A stretch of 64,000 nucleotides of DNA, taken from assembly GCA_947652115.1 (NCBI GenBank), contig OX393572.1, positions 13,288,408-13,352,407 of the forward strand, in the 5' to 3' direction. How positions within the stretch are numbered: position 1 is the first letter of the stretch; each line of letters begins with the position of its first letter. The position numbers and the translations under genes are program-made. Source of the stretch: Blastomussa wellsi (Eukaryota > Cnidaria > Anthozoa > Scleractinia > Plerogyridae). Below the pieces are notes generated by a model that was not told the origin of the DNA, ran no database searches, and worked only from the letters and a program-made list of their open reading frames with translations. Shown piece after piece: positions 44,495-55,700 of the stretch.

Positions 44495-45400
44495 ATGCTA
44501 ACAGCCGTCTCTTATGCTATAACTGTATCAACCTGTGTGTTCAACGCAGTCATCTCGCCCATCGCAGTGGTTGGAAATGTTCTCATTTTGGTAGCAATTT
44601 ACAAGAACCAGTCACTTCGCACTCCTTCTTACATTCTTCTTGGCGGATTAGCACTCACCGATTTCTTCACCGGCCTTGTAACTCTGCCGTTAACTACTGT
44701 GTCGACCGCGTTGTTGGAATTATTGAATAAGAGGTCGCCACGCTTGTGCCTTATGACAGGCATTTTCATGAAAGGGATTGGCAGCTTTTTAGGTTTCATC
44801 GCCATCTTTGTGGTCACGTTCATGTCCGTTGAGAGGTGGTTACACATGAGTCGCAATTCCATGATCACCGTAAATCGTGTTTTCAAAGCATTCATCGTCT
44901 TGTGCCTGCTCCCGGTTCCATTCATTACGTTCCGCTTTGCAGCTGGGTATTGGGATGGCTGCAGCATCCAAAAAATAGATGCCGTCGAAGGGATTGTGTT
45001 ATTCATCTGTCTACTGATTACGACGGCTTTCTATTTCAAAGTCTTTCAGATAATACGCCGACACCAACTCCAGATTCATGCCCACCACTGCCACCACCAC
45101 AGCCAAGCTTTTGGTCAAGCAGCAATCGACAATGCAAAGTACAAGAAATCAGTGGTGATGCTTCTCTATATTTTAGCACTGTTCGCTGTTTGTTACCTTC
45201 CATCTTCTATCTTCCTTGTGGTGATGTTATTTTATCAGGATTTACAGTATACGGTACAAGTAGACATAATGGCTAAAACCTTGTCATCCTTGTATTTTTT
45301 ATCTTCGGCTCTTAATCCTCTCTTGTATTGCTGGAGAATAAGGGATTTACGCATTGGCGTAAAACAGCAATTGGTGAAAATATTTCAGCAGAACGTTTGA
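44495..45400 (+). CDS. Rhodopsin-like GPCR, divergent, histidine-rich third loop
   Basis: From the first in-frame ATG (44495) the protein is 301 residues. It has GNVLI in TM1, LALTD in TM2, ERW (113-115), SRNSM in IL2, AKYKKSVVMLLYI and NPLLY (274-278). The third intracellular loop carries HAHHCHHH, not seen in the other members. A cysteine near the start of TM3 (LCLM) and one in ECL2 (DGCSI) could form the disulfide that paralogues lack. The extracellular N-terminus would be only about five residues. An acceptor-like TTTTTCAG ending at 44469, with an open frame after it, suggests that the true N-terminus may come from an upstream exon. Confidence 0.88.
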   Translation: MLTAVSYAITVSTCVFNAVISPIAVVGNVLILVAIYKNQSLRTPSYILLGGLALTDFFTGLVTLPLTTVSTALLELLNKRSPRLCLMTGIFMKGIGSFLGFIAIFVVTFMSVERWLHMSRNSMITVNRVFKAFIVLCLLPVPFITFRFAAGYWDGCSIQKIDAVEGIVLFICLLITTAFYFKVFQIIRRHQLQIHAHHCHHHSQAFGQAAIDNAKYKKSVVMLLYILALFAVCYLPSSIFLVVMLFYQDLQYTVQVDIMAKTLSSLYFLSSALNPLLYCWRIRDLRIGVKQQLVKIFQQNV

Positions 45401-46160
45401 AATAACCGTATCTCGCTGGAACACACGTATGCCTTTTACAGTCTAATTAAGCGAGAGATTGATCGATAGGCACGGCTCACTAGGCAACTGAAATTTTGAC
45501 ACTCCAATGGAACCGCAACTTAATCTTGGGCTGACACCTTGCCGTAGTGGCCATGGTGAAGCTTGTGTGTCTCAAGGACTGGTACTTCGGTCCCTGCCGG
45601 ATTTGTCGAAGGGAGAGGCCAGACAAAGAACAGTCCCTGGTTTTCCAAGTTAGTGGTTGGACAGTGGGCTAATAACCCGCTCCTAGAAAGTCTGCTTCTT
45701 ACAGAAACCAAAACTAGCATTGCCACTGCGCCCAACTGTGAGGAAGCAGAAGTACAGGATGATTGTGAACGCCCGTTTGGAGCAGCGTGCGAAGCAAAGA
45801 ATGACGCTTAAACCGCCGATGAAATTACTGTCGCCAAAAGAGTGTGTGAAGATCGGGCAGTGGGAAAGAATAAAACCACAAAGCTCAAACCAACCCCAAC
45901 CTCTACCTTAAGTAAAAGTTATAAATAGGTACTTTTACGATTTATTTATTAATTGACATAATCTGTGCAAAAGAAACAGGGTATTCACAGAGTGAAGGTA
46001 TGATGACAAACTTAATATGTGTATAGCTAAAGTAATTGATGAATAGATTTCCTGACAGTCTAGATCATTGCTAATTTTTTATGTTTTCTTGAGAGACTCG
46101 AAATAATTGTTTCTCAAAAATACAGAGATCATGATTTAAATGCAATATTAAAGCTTATGT

Positions 46161-46214
46161 CCAACCTCGTTCCCAGGGTCCTTTCCCTGGCTTGGTTGCG
46201 GGGAACGAGGTTGG
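46161..46214. repeat. Short fold-back
   Basis: CCAACCTCGTTCCC (46161-46174) pairs perfectly with GGGAACGAGGTTGG (46201-46214) around a 26-bp loop. Confidence 0.85.
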
Positions 46215-46827
46215 CTTTGTCATTATATATTCAGCTCCGCTAATTCTAATCTGGGTGGACCTATTCAAACGTTTCAACCCAAGTCGGTTCCTTTGGAATC
46301 ATAATAAGAAATATGAAATGTCTCTCGATAAAAACAACTATTTTAATGAAATTCTACCATTTTTAGGTCACTGTTGCAAATGTAAGTACATCATTTGCCA
46401 GATTTCAAAATCTTTCATCACCGCCCACATTTCCTCCTCTGGAGTCTCACTGATTTCCTCAAATCTTCTTTAGATGGCATTTAGAGTTTGGGTCGATGTG
46501 CATTCTTGAGTTACCAGCCAAACTAGCTGTCGATTACATCAATAATACTACTCAATACGCCTTTGTAGTTATATCGTTTACTCAACATGATCGCATGCCT
46601 GTTAACGGCAGATGATGACCAGTTTTGACGTCTCAGTGATTTCTCCCCAAGAAGCGCTTCATGTTTTGAATGCGAGCAATGCCACCTCGACGGGCTGGTG
46701 GGTGTCCTATGAAGAAATTTCAATTATTATACAGAAGCTTGATCGTGAGAAATAATTAAAGGCGCTCTGTCACGCATGACACATTTTGAATATTATCGGA
46801 TAGAGGATCCCCAGGGAAACCAGTGGA

Positions 46828-46985
46828 GGTTGATTTGGCTATCCTCTCCAAAAAATTCTCCCAAGCTGCCTTGCCCGAATTTCTCTTGCTGTCCAAAAAA
46901 TCTGAGTTCCTCCCATTTTTTTTGGGGGGGGGGAGGGGACTGCAGCCGCCCCTCCCGGCCCGTACCAGCCTATGTTCATATGTAC
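46828..46985 (+). repeat. Dispersed repeat, copy 1
   Basis: CCAAAAAATTCTCCCAAGCT, GAATTTCTCTTGCTG and AAAAAATCTGAGTT, then a G-run and CCCGTACCAGCCTATGTTC match the reverse complement of about 53422-53590. Confidence 0.75.
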
Positions 46986-47332
46986 TTCGTATATGGAAGA
47001 AGAACGAAACCAAATTTAAAAACTACCAATATTAAGTAAGATATAGTGTTTCATAGGGGTCTAGTGATGTCAGGTTGTTTACGTATTGACAATAAGACCG
47101 CGAGCTGGAAACCAAAAGCAATCAGTCTAATGGTTAAGGCATAACTCAGTGCATGCAGAAGATCTATTTACGTACTGCGGAATATCCAAATAACTGATTT
47201 ATTGACGCTTTTGATTCATTCTTTTTTTGTCAAAATTGTATGGAAATCGCTCGGGCTTTGAGGGTCTATCGACAGATACACGGCATTCACTCAGCCAATC
47301 AGATTGCATTTTTGCAATTAGTCAATCACTGA

Positions 47333-47691
47333 TTATTGTTTTAACAATAACAAGGAGCTAAAAATTACTTTTATTTTTCGGTGGTTATTTGAAGACCTAC
47401 TTGTAAATTTGTACACTTCCATGCTCCACGGCCCGCCTCTTCCGTCTGCTTTGCACGCGCTTGAGGCTCCGTACATGTTGTATGTTTGCAGGACATCCTT
47501 CCCACCTAAACACTGTCCGCCATTTTCCAGAGCAAAGGCAGGGAATCCTTGAACTCTCGCGATGGTTGAACATTTTTTAATTGCAAATTTGCGTAACATG
47601 TAGTCGTTGCCATCTAAAATTGGAAATATTCCCTCTAGACTAGGAAGCGCTCTCTCGGGTTGATCTCGCCAACAACCGATGCTAAAATAAT
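47333..47691 (-). CDS. Exon 11: C-terminal four-cysteine GCW domain
   Basis: The acceptor TTTCTTTGACAG|ATTATT is phase 1. The domain reads DYFSIGCWRDQPERALPSLE, then PILDGND, IKKC, FALENGGQCLGG, TYNMYGASSACKADG and GGPWSMEVYKF. Cysteines lie in GCW, KKC, GQC and SAC. This pattern (GCWxD..RALPxLEG..LDG..C..FALxNGGxC..YG.S..C..GxGGPWxxxVY) is one I know as recurrent in cnidarian secreted proteins. A tail of about 25 residues follows. A poly(A) signal is near 47198-47203. Confidence 0.88.
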
Positions 47692-50600
47692 CTGTCAAAG
47701 AAATACAATAACATTCTATAACCTTCTGAATCCTCGTGTTCTATATCTTTCTCAGAATCGATCATTTTGAAGGTTTTTAAAAGAGCTTTTCTTTGAGCTT
47801 TTATAACTATTTGATGATTTTTTTCGCGCAAAGAATCAGGTAAGTGTTCCACTCGTCATCTTTTTCCGTACGGTGGATTGCGTTCCTCGTGACCAGCGTT
47901 ATGTATGGGGAAATGATTTTGTACCCAATGTATTATAGCATAACTGTGTTCTAGTTTTAATATATATGCTGTGCTACCAACCTGGAGCATGCCTATTCTT
48001 ATTCGTGCCACCTTTCAAAGAAAAGAAAAACGGGATATTGATTTTCTACGACCTATATAATGGCAACCACAAAGAAGGCTTCGTTTCATGCTTACAAATA
48101 CTCTTTAAAATTATTATATTCATTTCTATGAATATTTGAATAGTGATGCATTCATCCAAATGATTGACATCATTTCTTTAGTTCTAGTTGTGAGAATTTG
48201 GATTTAAATCAAGACACAATATATTGTTTACTTTAAGAGTTTTACCTGTCCACTCGACAATGCATTGTTTATAAATGAAGGCAGTTCTCTTTACCTCGTG
48301 GACGAGAAGGCTGGAATTTTCTTTCCCTGGTATTATCGATAGGTTCTGAGAGATACAAAAATAAAACTTAGAATTCAAAATCTATCGCTGATTTGCCTCA
48401 AGTCTGCAAAGTATATAATTTCTTTTTGGGAGTGCATTCAAATGAGTAATCTGGATTTTGGATTTTGAAATCCGGATTTCGAATTTTCCAATAAACACAA
48501 AATTCAAGTAATACGAAGAAGATGCGAAGCCCATTATTCTATTATTGGTCTAATTAATTTTAATTGCAAACTGTAGAAGTAAAAGTTGAGTCTTTATTTC
48601 AAGAGGGTAAAACATAAAGGTAGAAATCAATTTCAAACTTCTTGTCCTCGAATATAACTAATCTTTTCCAGTTCTTCAAGTAACATATCAAACACGAGAG
48701 ACAGTGTTGCATCACATTCCCAAACACCGAGAAGAGAGTTGAAAATACGACGCGCAGCAGAGTATTTTTGAAGATCCTCGAGGTTTTTGGAAATGTGATG
48801 AAGCACTGTCTCGAGTGTTTGATATATCTTCTCAATCGAAACTAAAACTACGGAGGAATAAAATCGTAAAACTCTATGCTTATTAAGATCTCATTTCAAA
48901 CCACGGTTACGGTTCTGATTTCCTTTGTTTTAACGTGACGATGATGATGGATCTTACAAAGTTTCCTGAGTGAAAAACCATACACCTACTTGTAATACTA
49001 TTCAAACAAATAAATGTTAGCAACAAAAATACCATAAACAAGTAAAAACTATATGAAAAGCAGAGACACGGTTAGTTAAGAAGTACTACCTGGAAGAATT
49101 TGCGCCAAATTGTTAAGCTGAAGTGGATTGAGCAACCGTTGACCTCCCGCTGTTTTTATAACCTGCGGTTTCACTGGCAAATTGAGATGCGGTGCTAAAA
49201 CAGAAAAATAAGCAGTTACCAGAGAGAATAATTCCTTACTTATGCTCTGAACGCTAGCTTTAGTATTAAGATGTAGATAAATATTTTCTTAAACTAGAGT
49301 TTTATTCTGTATTGATCTTGTTAGGTGAGTGACGTTCGACATAAATTAAGTTGGCACCTTTGGCTTTAAATCAATGATCATTTAGGACCTTGTCGTGTAG
49401 TATAAAAAGAAATTAATAAAACTAATCTCTGAGTAAGCCCCGTTGTTCTCCCACATGACAACACTTGAGTTAACTATTTTTCTTTTGCCTACTTGGAGTT
49501 GATGATGTTTCATGCTCTTTTATGGCAGGGACCGGGATGTCACTGGACCCTAATACATGCATACGTGTCTTTCCCTGGGAACCTTAGGTGACAAGAAAAG
49601 GAATATTTCAGCTGCTTGGTAAATACAAATATAGCGCCCTTTTGGGCTTCAGTTTGACGATAGACCAATTCAGCTTAAGTGTTTACATCCGTGTTTCTAC
49701 CTAATTCAGGTCGTGATGATTCATTTGGGAAGTTACAATTATGCAATTTGTCACACGCAACTCAGTGCATGGGAGTATGTACAAACAGAACAATTGTATC
49801 CTCCAGGCCCAAATGAATTATCACATGATCTGAATTGGGTAGCTGGATGTAAACACGTTAGCCGAATGATCACTGGAAGGGATAGACGAGAGAGACCTTC
49901 CTGACCATGAACAGATTGAGTTGTCTTTCAAGGGGCAGCCCTTTCAGTGGCAACTGACCCCTCGAGGCTCCAACGATTCCACGCTTCGTGTAAGAACAAT
50001 ATGTTCGTGGTCAGCAAGGTCCCTCTCGTCTATCCCTTTCTTTATAATTTGGTTTTATCAACTGGGTTGATAATGTCAATTGGCCACCGTAAAGAGATTC
50101 AATTGCTGACGTTTCGAGCGTTAGCCCTTCGTCGGAGCGAATCGATTCGCTCCGACGAAGGGCTAACGCTCGAAACGTCAGCAATTGAATCTCTTTACGG
50201 TGGCCAATTGACATTATCAACCCAGTTGATAAAACCAAATTATATTGTTATACTTCCCACCGACGCAGCACCACAGTTTCATTAGAAACTTACCCCCTCT
50301 ATCCCTTTCTTTGACTACCTAGCCGAATTGGTGTATTGTTACTCTTAGGTTTAACGGGTAACCGGTTTTGCATCTCCTTACACTGAGTTAAAACTAGTGG
50401 TACATGTATTATAAATCAGTTATGGAGATTATCAAGCTTCCATTTTTTGTATTGTGTTAGTAGAAACTCATTCGTGTTCTGTTGAAAATATGCGAATCCA
50501 TTCACAGATAGAATACTATAACGCGCGTGTTGCTGATTTTTAGATTTTTAGATTACATTACTCCAGTGGTTAATTAAATTAGACTACTCGCCCTCAATTT

Positions 50601-52695
50601 GGCTGCACCTTGTTTACAATTCGTTCACAGAAAACACGTCCTCGTAGTCCAATGGCCGATTTCCTCCATAAGACGCGCACGCGGGGAGTACTCGAAGGTC
50701 GATGTCGTGCGCGCAAGCCTCATGTACTCAGGCATTGTAAAGCAATTAATCCTGTGAATTGAACTAAGATTTTGTCTGTATCGATCCTCTAAAATGACTT
50801 ACTCAGTCTAAACCAGTCATTCACTGCTAATTTGTGTCCTAAAATTCATCTAAAATTTACTGAAGACGCCCATAAACTAATTCTGTAAGCCTGATTAATG
50901 TTTCTTCTCACCTGAAATGATTTTTGGTGTGGTAACGGCAGCTTCTGCAATTTTAACATACGAAATTTAATACTGATGTAAAGTATATGAATTAGGAATT
51001 TCTAGTTTAGTACAAACTTGAAGCTCTCAATTTTTTCAGGCTTCTTTATTGCAATCACTTAAATTGGAAATTCACTGCGATGATCATTTCTCACTTTCGT
51101 AATTTAATATTATTATCTAAGTAGAACATAGGTAACGGAAGGGAGCAAAATATATGATATTATTGTTGGCAAATAATAGAAAAGACAATCGTTTTTTTTT
51201 TTTTTTTCATTTTCTGGGAAACGAATTCCGAGTTTCAAGCCAACAAATTCCATTCTTATTACGTGGTATCAACCGGGCGTAGATAATGTTTCTGATTGGT
51301 CAGTTGTCACTGCGGTGTAGCCAATCAGAAACCCTCCCTTTCATCTCTTTTTGTCAAAAAATATTAAGGTTAATAGTCTTAGACTAGATGGAAATTAAGT
51401 TGTTTGATATCATAATTTTCTCCAGTTCGCTGCATATGGTGTGAAAGCGTGTAATCATGATAGTGTTAGCTTTCGGCGAAATAGTGAAAACATATACCTG
51501 GGATTTTTATTTTCAATCCTGGATTAAGTACGTTAGGTTTACCTACAAAATTTAACAGACAGTGTGGGTATTAACACATCTGCATATGAAATTATTAATA
51601 ATTTTGCAGAAAGTTTCGGTAGGTATCTGGATGTTAGGGTAGAGCAACAACAATCTTTATTTGTGCCCAGAAACATTTAACATTAGAAATAAATACATAA
51701 CAAAAGATTACAAATAGGAAAGAGCACAGTCCCTTAGAAATAGCAAAGGCTAATCGAGCAAATTGCTGTTTCCATAAGGGTTCAGATATTTTCGACTAAA
51801 TTTCTTTCTGATGAGCTCGACCAAGTTTCAATTGCTTGTGTCGATTATAAATGCAGTTCCAATGTAAGTTCTAGAAAATCTCTGCACATTAAAATGGAGA
51901 AAGCTTCGACAGGTTACGACATGTTATTTGGTAGTAATGCTCGCGCGAAAGCAAACGTACTCCCTAATACATCGAGTTTGCATTTGAAAGTTTGGTTAAA
52001 TTGGTTTGGTTTTCACCAACTCCAAGAAAACATATTGTGAGAATGAAATTTGCCATCTTCTTATTACTATAACAGTTTGATCTACGATCAATGGATTTCC
52101 AATTGCTGAGTTGCTAATTCAGCCGTTTCCAAAACAATTCTCGACGCCATAAAAAATTTCGATTAAATAATTTTGATCTGTATAGTTATCGGAAAGTGTG
52201 TAAACCTCATTTCATATCAAAGTATTTTTACCCTGGATTCCTGTTCTGAAACAGGGGAAATGGCAAGGTGAGGACGGCCTAATTTCAAGGTTTTTCAAGA
52301 AAACGAATTTAAAACGGCAATAATAATTGTGATACTTATAAGAAATTTCACGATTTAACTCTACCTTTGTCCTTTTTCTTGGTAAGAGAGTTTACTTCCA
52401 TTTCGGCCTCTTTTTCGAGCTCGGTCAGAGAAGGCGTATCGTCTTCCACAGGTTCTTTCTTTTGCGCGGCTTGGGTTGACGGAGCAGCCGGTTTTGGGGT
52501 ATGAGGCTTGGGACTCGCCGGTGAAAGAGATGGTTTGTCTGATTCGACAAGAGCGAGCAAGTCGGTTCCCAGGTCCGATAGGCTATTTGTCTTGTCGGAT
52601 TGTTTGCTCCCATCGTGTTCAGGGAACTTGTGAATATAAATTAGTTTTTTGACACCTGTGGTGAAAGAAGGTGATAATTTATTACAAATGAATAG

Positions 52696-52740
<45 letters not shown>

Positions 52741-55700
52741 GTATAACAATATAATTTGGTTTTATCAACTGGGTTGATAATGTGAACTGGCCACCGTAAA
52801 GAGATTCAAGAGCTGACGTTTCGAGCGTTAGCCCTTCGTCGGAGCGAATCCGTCGAAGGGCTATCGCTCGAAACGTCAGCTCTTGAATCTCTTTACGGTG
52901 GCCAATTGACATTATGATACTACCAAATTATATTGATAATTTATTACACCTGGGTGAGAGGGGTACTGCGAGAGTAAAGTGTCTTCCTTAAGAACGCAAC
53001 ACAGTGACAGAAGATTACTCATTGTCATACGTTTCTTTGCGTAAGAATCCAAATCTCGATGACACAGTGTTTATAAACTCTTACTACATTGAGTTTTCAT
53101 TCTCTTCGCCGTTAGTCTGGGTAGACAAGTGTTAAATTTCTACCCCAGCTAGAGAGACGTCAGAGAAGGACCTAAATAGCAACCAATAAGAAACATTGCG
53201 CGGATCTTTGAAAGCTACGTCATCAGTGTCATGTCAGTCTCGTATGTCTCCGTCTCCCGAGGGACGAATTGGGTGCAAAAAGACTGGGGACGGTTGTCTA
53301 CTTATCAACTCCTAACTGGCCCCAGTCTATCAAGTACTTCAAACCATTATTTTTTTAGGATTCATCATCCGGAAATGCTCGTGAGCCTATCACGATAATG
53401 CTCAAAAAGATTACCGAGAAGAACATAGGCGTACGGGTTCGGGGGGGAAGGCTGTATCCCTCTCTCCCCATAAAAAAGGGCAACTCAGATTTTTTGAGCA
53501 GCAAGAGAAATTTTGGCAAGGCCACTTAGGAGAATTTTTTGGCCAAATGGTTCCCCTTCCCCCTGGCAAAAAATTGCCCGTACGCTTATGGCGAAGAAAT
53601 ACGAACGATAATGAAAACACGATATTTAGTTTCTTCAATTCTTTTCGAACCTAACCTTTTCGTTTATTAGCCTTGGCTGCTTCAACTTGTAGTTCTCTAA
53701 TGGCCTGTTCCGTCGCCCTCTTCAGATCTTGTAGTGTGTCCATCTCCGATTTCTCCGATTGCTCCTCCTCCTCGGAATCTTTGTACTCGGATTTCAGTTT
53801 TCGCAGCTTCGCTCGAAGTCTTCTTAGTTTCATTTTCAAATCCTGGTAAAACATATGCAAGTGTATTTGTTATTAGATTCTTTATTTTGATATCAGAGAA
53901 ATTGCAGGCTAGAAGGTTTTCATTACTGATGATTGTTGTTAAACATTCAAAGTTTTCCTAATTTTAATGTCGGCCTCTGTTAAAAGACTTTGTTCGTTTT
54001 CATAAAGTTTTCAAAATGTCAAGCATAGTAACCTCTAAAATTGAACAATCAAAAGTAAGTGTTTTGTGAAAAATGCTCAGGATTTATCTTCTCCAGATTG
54101 GCCAATTTAATCATTCATTTCAGTTAATAGGACATTTCCGAGTTCTCTTTTGTCTCATTGTCAAAACGAGTCTAAGTGCGAAACCATTCATATGAAAATG
54201 CATTTTACCTGCATGTTCATTGCCTTGCAAAGAAAACTCATTTTCGTATGAATAGTTTCGCACTTAGACTCGGAAATGGCCTATTGGCCGAATTACGCCA
54301 ATTAATTCTGAGTTACAGGACAGGAAAGCTGAACAATGCAAGTCATTGACATACAGCGCATGTTAGACTTCTTTTAAAAATCAAACAAGAAAGCATCTAA
54401 TTTTTGTCACCTTGAGTTTCTTTTGGTGTTCTCTATTAGCCTTTATTTGAACTTTTAGCGCCATTTCAGCGGGTGAGAAGAGAGCTGTGGAATAGCTCGG
54501 TCGCTTAGGCTTGTCACTGGCGTGCGCATGCACGGTTTGGCCGGGCACGATGGGTGCAATGGCTAATGGACGTTGCATATAATTCGGCAGACTCTGCTCG
54601 TCGGGTGCGTTTGAAGGCTGGGAATCTTCCAACTGGAACATAAAATAATTCAATCTAAGTATGGATGCCACTTAGTCCTGATGTGCTAGTTTTCACAGTG
54701 TAAGCCTCGAAACAATATTCATTTGACGGCCTGGTACAAGGCTTGTCTAGCTGTTGCTGAAAATGGGACCTTCTGCGACCTCACCGCTTGTCGCCTTCAT
54801 ACAAATAGGCATACCACTAAAATCCACATTTTATATACAATTTTGCTTAACCCTTCATATTGAAGTCAAGTTGGCATACAGAATTTCCAGAACTATAGAC
54901 CAAAAGGGCTTTCTACTGTTCGTTGACACACGGCGTTCTTTAGTTTTCGTTTATTATTCAATATAAGTGCCTCACTTGCCTCTTGGTTTGTGTCATCCTG
55001 GCTTCCCATCGCCCCTGCAGCATGGCCCCCGATGCTCATTCCACCAATTTTCATGCCATGTCCCATTCCTCCCATCCCCATTGCCATTGCATTTCCCATA
55101 CCATTCATTCCATTTCCCATACTATTCTCCATGCCTCCCATCCCTCCGAGTCCTTCTACTCCATTATCCATTCCATTTCCCATGCCATTACCTACCCTAT
55201 TTCCCATTCCATTCCCCATGCCATTTCCCATGCCATTTCCCATCCCATTTCCCATCTCAAGATTAAGTCCCAGTGATCCAAGATCAAGGTTGTTTAGGTC
55301 CCCTCCCATGTTATCGTTGCTGTTGCTCATACGCCCACCACCACCACCACCGCCACCCATTCTGCCTCCCCCGCCACCTCCACCTCCCCCTCCGGTCATT
55401 ATTTGCCCTAGGAGCTGCTGCAGGGAATTATCAGACATTCCATTGCCACCAAGCTCATCCATGCCAAGATCCATTGCTGTAAAGAAACGAATAGAAACAA
55501 TTTTGAAATTCATTACCTCAAAATAATTTACTAAACGAAACCAAAAATCCAGTGTTTTGAGTAACTCGCTTGCTTTACGCTAGCACTGTCTAAATAGTGA
55601 CAACATGTTACGTTTGTTTAGTCTCACATAGTAATGAAACAAATACTTTCAGTATTTATAGGGAAAGTTGGTCTTTTAGAGAAACACAGTAAGACATGGA

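Larger units (their letters stand above)
45401..47332. other. Intergenic between GPCR cluster and the long minus-strand gene
   Basis: About 45520-45910 is less AT-rich and open on both strands (frames 45520-45735 minus, 45563-45811 plus). It looks like retroelement-derived sequence, but I cannot name a family. A small fold-back (46161-46214) and a repeat copy (46828-46985) follow. The region ends with the 3' flank of the next gene, where TTTATT at 47198-47203 is a reverse-strand poly(A) signal. Confidence 0.45.

Noticed and set aside
45520..45911. Coding gene on either strand
   Set aside because: Frames are open on both strands but show no domain, no splice sites and look repeat-derived; left as unassigned.
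48184..48378. Longer alternative exon in frame NLSIIPGKENSS
   Set aside because: It would need a phase 0 junction, whereas both neighbouring exons are phase 1; the 51-bp exon in another frame fits.
54967..55526. Proline-rich ORFs on the plus strand
   Set aside because: They are complements of the Gly/Met repeat exon, whose splice sites and phase fit the minus-strand gene.
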